Of a DNA stretch of 64,000 nt, positions 18,621 to 27,304 are shown one piece after another. Position 1 is the stretch's first letter, and each line of letters begins with the position of its first letter. Made by a program: the position numbers and the translations under genes. The notes under the pieces were generated by a model. That model did no database searches and had not been told where the DNA came from. It saw only the letters and a list, made by a program, of their open reading frames with translations. The stretch is taken from the NCBI GenBank assembly GCA_016219185.1, contig JACRBZ010000066.1, positions 186,001-250,000 on the forward strand. Reading direction: 5' to 3'. The DNA is from Deltaproteobacteria bacterium. Its GTDB lineage: Bacteria; Desulfobacterota; Desulfobacteria; Desulfobacterales; Desulfatirhabdiaceae.

Positions 18621-19786
18621 TGCCCTGCTTGCCCGGTAAAAAAACGACGATCCTGCATGTTATTGATGCGTTAAACATAGGCGGCGCTCAGGAACTTCTG
18701 GTACTTCTGGCGGATAAAACACCTAAATCCGTTTATCAGACTCTTGTCTGCGTCATTCAACCCGATCTTACCCTGAAATCGCGGATCGAATCTAAAGGAG
18801 CGCCTGTCTTTTGCTTGAGCAGGTCAAGGCCCAGCATTTTTTGCCCTGGAAAATTTATCATCTATTTTTATCAAAATATCCGGGATATTGTGGCTCTCTG
18901 CAGGCAGCATCGGGTGGATGTGGTGCATTGCCATCTCTCTGATGCCGAATTTACGGGCATTCTGGCAGGGTGGATTTATGGTGCCAGACGAATCATTACT
19001 ACTGTACATTATCCAGCGCTTCTGCCGGAGCGCAAATCCGGCGACATCCGAAATTATCTCAGAATAGCTGCGACCCGCTTTCTGTATCGGCTTGCAAATG
19101 CAGTTGTGGCAGTGTCAGATGATGTGGCACAGCAATTGAGGAACGTCTTTCATCTGGCGTCATCCAAAATAAAAATTATCATCAATGGCATCGATGTGGA
19201 AGCGATACACCGCACTCTGCCCAAGCCCGAACATCTGCTGTCTCTTTGCGCCTTGCCGGGCCAGCGGCTGATCACCTCGGTTGGGCGTCTCATGCCGCCC
19301 AAGGGGCATGGTGATCTCATCGCCGCCATGCTGCATCTGATGCAGCAGGTTGACAATGTCAGGCTGCTTCTGGCTGGTGATGGGGACTTGAGGGCATCGC
19401 TTGAACAGCTGAGTCACGACCTTAAGGTTCAGGATGTCATTTCTTTTCTCGGAAGCCGGAGCGATGTCCCGGATATTCTGGCCTTATCCGATGTGTTTGT
19501 CCTGCCATCCATTTCAGAAGGAACGTCCATGGCACTTCTGGAAGCCATGGCGGCTTCAAAGCCCATCGTCGCAACCGACATTCCCGGAAACCGTGCAGTC
19601 TTAAGGCATGGTCATAATTGCCTTCTGGTTCCTCCCGACAATCCGGAAAAACTGGCGGAAGCTATTATATTTTTGCTGAATCATCCCCAGATTGCCGCTG
19701 AATATGGGGAAAATGCTTATCATGATGTCTATCAGCGGTTCAATATCGATGAAACCATCACCCATCTCATCGCACTCTGGAAATAG
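18617..19786 (+). CDS. glycosyltransferase family 4
   Basis: 389 residues with typical GT4 features: the N-terminal loop DALNIGGAQELL, a VVHCHLSDAEFTG segment, the domain-two opening ITSVGRLMPPKGHGDLI and the donor-site motif PSISEGTSMALLEAMAASKPIVATD (Glu-x7-Glu). It overlaps the previous gene by ATGA at 18617-18620. It probably adds one sugar of the exopolysaccharide repeat unit on the cytoplasmic face. Specificity is not predictable. Confidence 0.9.
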   Translation: MMPCLPGKKTTILHVIDALNIGGAQELLVLLADKTPKSVYQTLVCVIQPDLTLKSRIESKGAPVFCLSRSRPSIFCPGKFIIYFYQNIRDIVALCRQHRVDVVHCHLSDAEFTGILAGWIYGARRIITTVHYPALLPERKSGDIRNYLRIAATRFLYRLANAVVAVSDDVAQQLRNVFHLASSKIKIIINGIDVEAIHRTLPKPEHLLSLCALPGQRLITSVGRLMPPKGHGDLIAAMLHLMQQVDNVRLLLAGDGDLRASLEQLSHDLKVQDVISFLGSRSDVPDILALSDVFVLPSISEGTSMALLEAMAASKPIVATDIPGNRAVLRHGHNCLLVPPDNPEKLAEAIIFLLNHPQIAAEYGENAYHDVYQRFNIDETITHLIALWK

Positions 19787-19817
19787 CCATGTTTACCCTC
19801 AGCCTACTTCTCAGCCC

Positions 19818-20936
19818 ATGACAAAAATCGCCGTAACCGGTTTCCGGGGCGTCCCTGCAACATGGGGCGGCATCGAGCATCATTGTGAAAATCTCTATTC
19901 CCGTCTGGCAGAAAAGGGATATGACATTACCATTTATGTTCGCAGTTACTATATCCCCAAGGGAATGTCCAGGTATAAGGGGATGAAGATCAAGCCTCTA
20001 CCAACGCTGAATTTTAAATATACCGACGCCTTATTGCATACGTTGATATCCATCGTTCATATTCTCTTCACCAATCCCGACATTGTTCATATTCACGGCG
20101 TCGGCCCCTGTTTTTTTAGTTGGATGCCCAGGGTTTTCAGGCCTCGAATGAAGGTTTTCATGACCTGTCACGGACTCGACTGGCAGCGGAAAAAATGGCC
20201 ATTGTGGGCTTCCAGGCTGATTTATTTGGGGGAACTGAGCGCAATTTTATTTGCCCAATACCGAATTGTGGTTTCCCGGGAACTTCAGAATTATTTTATT
20301 TCAGAACATGGGATTGAAACCGTCTATATCCCCAACGGGATGACGCCCCTTCATCACAGCGCCCCAAACCTGATCAAACGATGGGATTTATCGGTTCGGA
20401 GCTATTTTCTATGTGTTGGCCGCATGGTTCCGGAAAAACGCCTGGAAGACGTCATTAAAGCGTATTTGGTGAAGCCCAGAAAAAGCCGGCTGGTTATTGT
20501 CGGAGACAATGCTGCTTCAGGGCAGTATATGAGCGGGTTAAGGAAACTGGCTGAAAATAATCCTTCCATTATTTTTACTGGGTACCGGTTTGGAGCGGTT
20601 CTGCAAGAGTTGTTTTCCAATGCCCGTGCTTTTGTGGCTGCATCCGAGCTGGAAGGACTTCCGATCACCCTTCTTGAAGCATTGTCATACGGCGTAATGT
20701 GTGTTACCAGTGATATCGGTCCGCACCGGGAAGTGGCGGAAACCCTTCAGGCGCTGTCATTTCCGGTGGGAGATATTCAGGCTATCTCAACTTGCCTGGA
20801 TCTTGTTGAGACCATGACTGAACACCGGCTTGATGACTTTAAACAAGCAGCCATCAGTCTGATATCAACCCGGTTCAATTGGGATACGGCTTGCGGAGAA
20901 CACGACCGCCTCTATCAAAAAAGTCTTGGAAACTGA
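19818..20936 (+). CDS. glycosyltransferase family 4 with DUF1972-type N-terminus
   Basis: The preferred start ATG 19818 gives 372 residues beginning MTKIAVTGFRGVPATWGGIE, the DUF1972 signature seen in rhamnosyl- and mannosyltransferases of exopolysaccharide loci. The second lobe has FLCVGRMVPEKRLEDVI and SELEGLPITLLEALSYG (Glu-x7-Glu). The reading frame is open further upstream but overlaps the previous gene without support. It is followed seven bases later by the initiating transferase gene. Confidence 0.88.
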   Translation: MTKIAVTGFRGVPATWGGIEHHCENLYSRLAEKGYDITIYVRSYYIPKGMSRYKGMKIKPLPTLNFKYTDALLHTLISIVHILFTNPDIVHIHGVGPCFFSWMPRVFRPRMKVFMTCHGLDWQRKKWPLWASRLIYLGELSAILFAQYRIVVSRELQNYFISEHGIETVYIPNGMTPLHHSAPNLIKRWDLSVRSYFLCVGRMVPEKRLEDVIKAYLVKPRKSRLVIVGDNAASGQYMSGLRKLAENNPSIIFTGYRFGAVLQELFSNARAFVAASELEGLPITLLEALSYGVMCVTSDIGPHREVAETLQALSFPVGDIQAISTCLDLVETMTEHRLDDFKQAAISLISTRFNWDTACGEHDRLYQKSLGN

Positions 20937-20942
20937 AGACGT

Positions 20943-22385
20943 ATGAATCAGGACAGAAATCTCCTTAAGCGAATCGAACTGCTGGTGGATGTGCTGCTGA
21001 CATTACTGGCGTTCATCTTTGCATACGCGATTAAAAAATATCTGACGAATGATCCTTTTGGCGGTCTTGCCTCGGAATACAATTATTTATTTATAATGAT
21101 GATGGTTGTCGTCATCTGGTATGTGACCCTGGATTTTCTGAATGACAAACACAACTATGGCGCTAAAATATCAGGTTCCATGCTTGTGGGAGTTTTTAAA
21201 GGGGTCACCATTAGCGCCATCATTTTGGTATTGTGTCTGTATATTTTAAAAATAAAAGATATCAGCCGACTGCTGATCTTTATGTTTTATTTTCTGGATC
21301 TGGTGGCGCTTTATCTCTGCCGCTGGATGATCCGTAAATATGTTTCTATCAAACGCAACAAAGACTTCTATAACCGTTACGTGCTGGTTATTGGAAGCCG
21401 AGTTACAGCCCGGGAACTCATCCAGATGGTCGCCAACAGCCCGGAAACCGATATTAAATTCGTGGGGTGTTTGGATTTGAACCGCAAGGATATCAGAAAA
21501 ACCGTATGTTGCGGGGTTCAGATTATAGGAACCCTGGATGATCTTCGGGGTATTCTGTTGAGTCAGGTCATTGATGAAGTCCTGATAACCATGCCATTAA
21601 ATACAATTGATAAATCCGAATGGTATCTGTCATTCATAAACACCTTTGGGATTACCATTCGAATTATCCCTCAATGGTATATCCGCAAATTCATCTCCAC
21701 GCAACCGAACGCTCACGCATTCCAGATTGACCGTTTTCTGTCGGAACCAGCACTCATCCTCAGTACGGTTCAGGAAAGACAGGATCTTCTGGTAATCAAA
21801 TCCATCTTGGACTTTTTTCTGGCAATTTTTGTCCTGATTATTAGCTTTCCGCTGTTTGTCCTCATTTCCGGTTTAATCAAACTGTCATCTCCGGGGCCTG
21901 TTTTTTATAAACAGATCCGATGTAGCCAGTTCGGCAGGAAATTTGCGGTCTATAAGTTTCGAACCATGGTCCAGGATGCCGAAGAAAAACTGGAAGACCT
22001 GGCACAATTTAACGAGGCCTGCGGCCCGGCGTTTAAAATGAAAAATGATCCCCGCATTATTCCCTATATCGGAACGTTCCTTAGAAAAATGAGCCTGGAT
22101 GAGCTGCCTCAGTTTATCAATGTCATCCGGGGCGAGATGAGCGTTGTGGGGCCCAGGCCTCCGATTCCATGGGAAGTTGAAAAATATGAATTGTGGCAAC
22201 GCCGGCGTCTGTCCATGAAGCCAGGCATCACCTGTACCTGGCAGATTCAGCCCTCGCGCAATGATATTTCATTTGACAGGTGGATGAACATGGATCTGGA
22301 TTATATAGATCGCTGGTCTTTGTGGCTGGATATTTCTCTTATTTTGAAAACACTTCCGGCAGTCTTTTTGGGACGCGGCAGATAA
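20943..22385 (+). CDS. polyprenyl-phosphate sugar-1-phosphate transferase (WbaP/EPS type)
   Basis: 480 residues: four N-terminal membrane helices (about 10-125), a Rossmann-like CoA-binding-type domain (about 140-260, starting YVLVIGSRVTAREL), one more hydrophobic helix (about 282-305) and the conserved catalytic domain. Catalytic signatures are SPGPVFYKQIR, KFRTM, DELPQFINVIRGEMS, VGPRPP and KPGITCTWQI. It starts repeat-unit synthesis by moving a sugar phosphate from a UDP-sugar to undecaprenyl phosphate in the inner membrane. It is the last gene of the exopolysaccharide locus in this window. Confidence 0.93.
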   Translation: MNQDRNLLKRIELLVDVLLTLLAFIFAYAIKKYLTNDPFGGLASEYNYLFIMMMVVVIWYVTLDFLNDKHNYGAKISGSMLVGVFKGVTISAIILVLCLYILKIKDISRLLIFMFYFLDLVALYLCRWMIRKYVSIKRNKDFYNRYVLVIGSRVTARELIQMVANSPETDIKFVGCLDLNRKDIRKTVCCGVQIIGTLDDLRGILLSQVIDEVLITMPLNTIDKSEWYLSFINTFGITIRIIPQWYIRKFISTQPNAHAFQIDRFLSEPALILSTVQERQDLLVIKSILDFFLAIFVLIISFPLFVLISGLIKLSSPGPVFYKQIRCSQFGRKFAVYKFRTMVQDAEEKLEDLAQFNEACGPAFKMKNDPRIIPYIGTFLRKMSLDELPQFINVIRGEMSVVGPRPPIPWEVEKYELWQRRRLSMKPGITCTWQIQPSRNDISFDRWMNMDLDYIDRWSLWLDISLILKTLPAVFLGRGR

Positions 22386-22412
22386 AAATGAATTTATGGA
22401 GCAAGATGGACC

Positions 22413-22979
22413 ATGCTTAAAGCATCCAATTTAAAAAAAGGCCATGTCGTTACGATTAATCAACAGCTCTATATGGTTAAGCACATTGATGTGAAAACCC
22501 CATCCGCGCGTGGTGCGCTGACGCTGTATAAGGTCCGGCTGATGAATGTTCAAAACGGCCAGAAACTGGATCAATCCTTTAAGGGAAATGATGCGCTGGA
22601 AGATGTCGAATTAAGCCGCAGACCGGTCCAGTACATTTTTAAGGACAACAACCTATACACCTTCATGGATGCCGAAGATTTCAACCAGTATGCCCTGAGT
22701 GAGGAAATCCTGGAAGATCAAGCTGTCTGGCTCATTGACAATCTTGAAGGCATCACAGCCCTTTTGAGTGATGGAAGGATCATCAGCATCGAGCTGCCCC
22801 AGTCCATCCAACTGGAAATCGTGGATACCTCACCCGCCATCAAGGGGGCAACGGTAACCGGCAGGACGAAATCCGCGACTCTTTCCAATGGGGTTGTCGT
22901 TCAGGTTCCAGAGTATATGGAGGTTGGAGACCAGGTCAAGGTCAACACGGAAACCGGAAAATTCATGTCTCGCGCGTAG
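22413..22979 (+). CDS. yeiP: elongation factor P-like protein YeiP/EfpL
   Basis: 188 residues with the three-domain EF-P layout. The loop that in EF-P carries the modified Lys34 reads KTPSARGALTLYK here, with Arg33 at the tip, as in YeiP/EfpL rather than canonical EF-P. EF-P family proteins bind the ribosome between the P and E sites and relieve stalling on proline-rich and similar motifs; the YeiP branch works without the lysine modification. It sits 28 bases after the exopolysaccharide locus but may be transcribed separately. A canonical efp is presumably elsewhere. Confidence 0.9.
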   Translation: MLKASNLKKGHVVTINQQLYMVKHIDVKTPSARGALTLYKVRLMNVQNGQKLDQSFKGNDALEDVELSRRPVQYIFKDNNLYTFMDAEDFNQYALSEEILEDQAVWLIDNLEGITALLSDGRIISIELPQSIQLEIVDTSPAIKGATVTGRTKSATLSNGVVVQVPEYMEVGDQVKVNTETGKFMSRA

Positions 22980-23084
22980 CCGGCGACAGGGGATGAATAG
23001 ATTTAGGTTGACAACATCAGACGTTTTTATTTATTTAGCCGATACAAGATCGTCCGTTTAAAATATTGCAGAGGAGGTGGTTAT

Positions 23085-23687
23085 ATCTTTTCTTTTTTAG
23101 CCGAAACACGAAAGGAAGGCGAACTTCATATTAATCGAAGAGGGTTTCTTAAAATGGGCGCGCTGGCTGCTTTTCTGGGGGTGATTCCGGAATCGGCTTT
23201 TGCCGCGATTTCCCGGAAATCCAAAACCGCAAAAGCGCTTCCATCCAAAGCACTGCATTTCTTTAATCCCCATACTGGTGAAAAAATGGATGTTTCCTAT
23301 TTCGCCAAAGGCCGGTATTCACCAGCAGCGCTGAAAGATATCAGTTATTTGTTCCGTGATCACCGAACTGGAGCCGTAAAAACCATTGATCCGCATCTGC
23401 TTGACTATCTTTATGGTATATCCATCAAGCTGAATACTCGCTCATCCCCGTTTCACATCATATCCGGATACCGAACTCCCGAAACCAATGCCATGCTCTG
23501 CAGGGAAAGCGGAAATGTCGCCAAGAACAGCCTGCATATTCAAGGCAAAGCGGTTGACATTCGCTTGCCGGACCGCAAAATATCTGCGGTAAGGCGGGTT
23601 GCGGTATCGCTGAAAAAAGGTGGCGTCGGATACTATCCTTCAGAAAACTTCGTTCATGTGGACGTGGGGGATATCCGGTGTTGGTAG
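23085..23687 (+). CDS. Tat-exported DUF882/MepK-like murein endopeptidase, non-canonical start
   Basis: The mature region matches DUF882 (MepK/YcbK): HFFNPHTGEKM, FHIISGYRTPETN, SLHIQGKAVDI, GGVGYYPSENFVHVDVG with zinc-binding His and Asp residues. Upstream of Met23154 the frame stays open and encodes a twin-arginine signal (NRRGFLKMG), so the true start must lie further upstream. No in-frame ATG, GTG or TTG exists back to the stop at 23004. A strong GAGGAGG (23071-23077) lies 7 bases before ATC 23085, and AAGGAAGG (23112-23119) lies before ATT 23130. The enzyme should cleave peptide cross-links in the periplasm. It is convergent with the L,D-transpeptidase gene, the same pairing as ycbB-ycbK in E. 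coli. Confidence 0.8.
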   Translation: MFSFLAETRKEGELHINRRGFLKMGALAAFLGVIPESAFAAISRKSKTAKALPSKALHFFNPHTGEKMDVSYFAKGRYSPAALKDISYLFRDHRTGAVKTIDPHLLDYLYGISIKLNTRSSPFHIISGYRTPETNAMLCRESGNVAKNSLHIQGKAVDIRLPDRKISAVRRVAVSLKKGGVGYYPSENFVHVDVGDIRCW

Positions 23688-23737
23688 GGAAAACAAACTT
23701 TAGGTCAATGCCGCCATTTCGACATTGACCTAAAGCA

Positions 23738-25498
23738 TCAATTTTCTGCTCTCAGGTCCGGCAGATTCATCGCAGGAATAAACGTATCTTTCAGCTTTGC
23801 TTTAAGCGCCCTTGAAAGCGGCGGATCCCGATCGTAAATATCGTTTCCAAAGTGGACGGTTCCAGTCTCGGTCACCCAGGCCGTCCAGTAAAGGAGGTGA
23901 ACCGGAATGGGGTCCTTGATACGCACCACGGTCGTCACACCGCTTTCGATTGTTTCCATGATTTTTTGGTTGGGCCACTGCGGATCAGTCTGAAGCAGGT
24001 ATTTCGCCAGTTCAACCGGTTTTTCTATACGAATGCAGCCTGAACTGAAATCCCTGGAGGCCCTTTTGAACAAACTGCGTTGGGGCGTGTCATGAAGATA
24101 GACAGAGAACTTATTCGGAAACATGAATTTAATTCTGCCCAGGGCATTTAATGGGCCGGGATCCTGCCTCAGCCTGTAGGGGAAATAATTCGCGTTTACA
24201 CCATACCAGTTGATGATTGCCGGGTTGATTTCAGGAGCATCTTCACCCCAGCTTTCAAACACTCTGATGTGCTGCTGGGTTAAGTAAAGCGGATTTTTCC
24301 GGATAATCGGGAGCTTGTCCTCTACGGCAATCTTTATGGGGACATTCCAGAAAGGATTCAACACAAGGTATTTTATTTTTTCGCTGAAAACAGGCGTTCG
24401 GCGATAAGATCTTCCGACAACCACCCGCATATCCAGAACCGTCGTTTGATTTTCCACAACTGCCAGGCTGTAATCGGCTATGTTGACCAGTATATATCTG
24501 GAACCCAGATCGTGGGGGATCCAGCGCCACCGTTCCAGATTCAGCTCTATCTGACGTATGCGATCCTCAACCGGAACATTCATCGCTGTCAGGGTACTCT
24601 GGCCCACCACGCCGTCTGGCTCAATTCCATGCCGATTCTGAAATCGTTGAACCCCTTTCATCAGAGATTCGTCAAATTCGGCGGGTTTGACATTGCGTGC
24701 AGGTGAATCGATGTCTTTGGTTACGATCAGGCGCTTTCGGATTTTATCCACCCGATCATCGGTATCGCCGATTCTCAAGCTTGGTCCAGGACGAATAGAA
24801 GACCAGCCGCCTTTCTTCTGGATGCCGATATAATGCTGGAGTGCGTTCCGCAGCCGATAATAGGCAGCGTGTGCAGGTCGAAGTTCATCGAAAAAGGATT
24901 CAATCCGGCTTGAATAGGCATCCGAGTTCAGAATCGTTGCAAGGTCGATTGGCGGATTGAAAAATAGCCATGTTGAGTCCACGGAACCGGGAAATACCCT
25001 GCCTGTAAGCAGGTGAGAGCTGAAAAGTAAAAATGCGTCGGTGAGCAAAAGATCCAGATCCGCCTGTTTCTGAGAATCGAGGGACTGTTTCTGAAGCAGC
25101 GCTTCCTTGAAATCCGCAATCAAGGCTTTTATCTGAGATACATGATAATCCTCGGATATCAATCCATCCAGTTCTGCTGCTTCGATGGACCGGACGAGCT
25201 GTTCTGCCTGCGGTGTAAGACCGGTATCCAGCGTCCATAGCGGTTTGAAATCATTTTTTCCGTAAAAAGACGATATTGCGGAATGATAATAAAGAGAAGG
25301 AGAATGGGCAGATGAATTTACATCCTCATTTTTTGTATTCAGTCTTTTTTCCAAAAAGTATTTAAAATTCGCGGGGGCAATCATAACAGACAATCCAGGA
25401 TTGGCATGGATGAGTTCAATCCCGAATGCCAGCATCAAATAAATTACAACAATAGATATATGAGATTTGCTTTTTATCACATCGTGAAACTGTAACAT
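23738..25498 (-). CDS. L,D-transpeptidase (LdtD/YcbB type)
   Basis: 586 residues from ATG 25498. An N-terminal signal/anchor helix (about residues 14-32) is followed by the L,D-transpeptidase scaffold domain, a PG_binding_1 repeat (MKGVQRFQNRHGIEPDGVVG) and a YkuD catalytic domain with FSSGCIRIEKP supplying the nucleophilic Cys. It makes 3-3 cross-links in periplasmic peptidoglycan, or attaches proteins to it. Its start lies between the miaA stop and the next codon, so it is probably co-transcribed with miaA. Opposite to it lies the MepK-like hydrolase gene, a plausible synthesis/cleavage pair. Confidence 0.9.
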   Translation of the reverse strand: MLQFHDVIKSKSHISIVVIYLMLAFGIELIHANPGLSVMIAPANFKYFLEKRLNTKNEDVNSSAHSPSLYYHSAISSFYGKNDFKPLWTLDTGLTPQAEQLVRSIEAAELDGLISEDYHVSQIKALIADFKEALLQKQSLDSQKQADLDLLLTDAFLLFSSHLLTGRVFPGSVDSTWLFFNPPIDLATILNSDAYSSRIESFFDELRPAHAAYYRLRNALQHYIGIQKKGGWSSIRPGPSLRIGDTDDRVDKIRKRLIVTKDIDSPARNVKPAEFDESLMKGVQRFQNRHGIEPDGVVGQSTLTAMNVPVEDRIRQIELNLERWRWIPHDLGSRYILVNIADYSLAVVENQTTVLDMRVVVGRSYRRTPVFSEKIKYLVLNPFWNVPIKIAVEDKLPIIRKNPLYLTQQHIRVFESWGEDAPEINPAIINWYGVNANYFPYRLRQDPGPLNALGRIKFMFPNKFSVYLHDTPQRSLFKRASRDFSSGCIRIEKPVELAKYLLQTDPQWPNQKIMETIESGVTTVVRIKDPIPVHLLYWTAWVTETGTVHFGNDIYDRDPPLSRALKAKLKDTFIPAMNLPDLRAEN

Positions 25499-25499
25499 C

Positions 25500-26429
25500 T
25501 CAGCGAGATAAAAATGTCTTAACATTATCGATAATTTCATCAAGATGGTCCGCGTCAATCCATTGTACTTGTGAATCAGAATTAAACCAGGTCAATTGCC
25601 GTTTGGCGTAGCGCCGTGTGTCTTGTTTAAGCGTTTGAAGGGTGTCATCCCAGCTCAGGCGTCCTTCAAAAAAGTCCACAATATGTCGGTATCCTATGGA
25701 TTGAAGGGGTTTTAACTCGGATGAGAACCCTCTTTTCAAAAGGAATTTGACTTCATCGACGAGTCCTTCTTCAACCATCAAATCCACCCGTTGGTTAATC
25801 CGTTCGTATAATACTTCTCTTTGCCGGGAAAGTCCAATTTTTAGGACGTCAAAAAGAGGGGGCGCCAGCCGATGTTCCTGGTGGCAGGTAGAAATGGGTT
25901 GCCCTGTTGTTTCATAGACTTCAAGTGCTCGAACAATCCGGAAAGCGTCATGAGGATGAATTTTTGCCGCAGCCTTGGGATCACATTCACATAAGCGGTG
26001 ATAGAGTTCGGTTGTCCCCTTGGTATCCGCTTCTTTCTTCAGATTGAGGCGTATTTCGGAATTTCCGGAACCGGATTCAAATAATCCATGAATCAATGCG
26101 CGAATGTAAAATCCGGTTCCCCCGACGACCAGTACAGGGATGCCCTGTTCGGCAAGCTGAAAGGCGAGATTCTGGCCCATGACTGCATACTGCTGTGCAT
26201 CAAATGGCTCGTCCGGATCAACGATATCGATCATGTGGTGCGGAATTCGTGCCTGTTCCAGTGCGGAAGGTTTGGCGGTTCCGATGTCCATATACCTGTA
26301 TACCTGCATGGAATCCGCATTGATGATTTCAGCATTCAGTGCAGATGCGACTTCAATGGCGGCCGTTGTTTTTCCGACACCGGTAGGGCCGCATATTATA
26401 GCTATACGGGGAGGAAAATGGATTTTCAT
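25500..26429 (-). CDS. miaA: tRNA dimethylallyltransferase
   Basis: 309 residues with the P-loop GPTGVGKTTAAIE, the DSMQVYRYMDIGTAKPS substrate motif and HHMIDIVDPDEPFDAQQY, all diagnostic of MiaA. The C-terminal part has KRQLTWFNSD. It transfers a dimethylallyl group to N6 of A37 in tRNAs that read U-starting codons. Length is normal and no defect is seen. Confidence 0.96.
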   Translation of the reverse strand: MKIHFPPRIAIICGPTGVGKTTAAIEVASALNAEIINADSMQVYRYMDIGTAKPSALEQARIPHHMIDIVDPDEPFDAQQYAVMGQNLAFQLAEQGIPVLVVGGTGFYIRALIHGLFESGSGNSEIRLNLKKEADTKGTTELYHRLCECDPKAAAKIHPHDAFRIVRALEVYETTGQPISTCHQEHRLAPPLFDVLKIGLSRQREVLYERINQRVDLMVEEGLVDEVKFLLKRGFSSELKPLQSIGYRHIVDFFEGRLSWDDTLQTLKQDTRRYAKRQLTWFNSDSQVQWIDADHLDEIIDNVKTFLSR

Positions 26430-26756
26430 AATCTTTCATGGGTTTCTATTGATGGAATGCCGCCATGACCAATAAATGATCGTTTGTCGGGGCAAATAAA
26501 CAATATGAATCTGCTTATCAGCAATTTAAGCAAAAGGCAAGATATCCCCCATAAGGAGGTGGATTCATTGAAAGCAGGGAACTGAAAAAAAGGAAGTCAG
26601 TTGGAAGAAAACGATGATATCGGCAACTATGGAATAAAATGAAAAAAAGAATGGGGGAAGTAAGACAGAATTGAGACTGTTCGCTGCATGGCGCACATTT
26701 GCCTGTGCGCCATTACACCGTCTTCAGGAAAAAACGGGATTTGACCGTTAATCCGA
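26430..26756. other. intergenic region with hairpin and orphan Shine-Dalgarno
   Basis: About 327 bases without a supported gene. A perfect 10-bp hairpin lies at 26688-26713 (ATGGCGCACA, six-base loop). AAGGAGGTG at 26553-26561 is a full anti-16S match but is followed only by very short frames (ATT 26567 gives 16 codons; TTG 26568 gives 5). The hairpin has no strong T-run in either direction. The region may contain the miaA promoter (minus strand). Confidence 0.4.
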
Positions 26757-26963
26757 TTATTTTTTCTTTTGTTTCTGTTGACCGACGCGGACTTTCTCTT
26801 TGGAAACCGTTTCGGAGAATTTTGCTGCATTGAATGCACAACCAACTTTGATTTTTTTATCATCCACCCACCGCATCATAAATGCAGGATTGGGATAAAC
26901 CGAACAGTCGTTATTGGCATTAATTTTTACACAGCCTTCGCAGTGAGGGGTAATGTTTGCCAT
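26757..26963 (-). CDS. small four-cysteine protein
   Basis: 68 residues starting MANITPHCEGCVKIN, with cysteines at 8, 11, 20 and 42 and a very basic Lys/Gln-rich tail. AAAGGTAGG precedes the ATG on the minus strand, so translation is credible. The C-x2-C and later Cys suggest a metal or Fe-S site, but no family was recognised. It lies between tRNA genes and miaA and may be transcribed alone. Confidence 0.6.
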   Translation of the reverse strand: MANITPHCEGCVKINANNDCSVYPNPAFMMRWVDDKKIKVGCAFNAAKFSETVSKEKVRVGQQKQKKK

Positions 26964-27036
26964 TGACGCCTACCTTTCGTTTGAGTCATAATGAAAAAAG
27001 GGATTACAGCAATGTGTAACCCCTCTGGTAATCGAG

Positions 27037-27113
<77 letters not shown>

Positions 27114-27164
27114 GTTTCTTTGTGGAGGAATTGCCGCACCAGAATCGGCACAATGCAACCGAAC

Positions 27165-27240
27165 TGGTAGGCGGAACAGGGCTTGAACCTGTGGCCCTCG
27201 GCTTGTAAGGCCGATGCTCTCCCAGCTGAGCTACCCGCCC
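27165..27240 (-). tRNA. tRNA-Val (TAC)
   Basis: A 76-base cloverleaf with encoded CCA, acceptor GGGCGGG, anticodon stem TCGGC/GCCGA around the loop CTTACAA, anticodon TAC. It lies 51 bases from tRNA-Asp on the same strand, so the two are probably one transcript. Confidence 0.96.
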
Positions 27241-27304
27241 TTCTTTTTCAATCACAAAGAGATTGAACTTATACGGAAAGTTACAAAGAATGTCAAGGAA
27301 AAAA

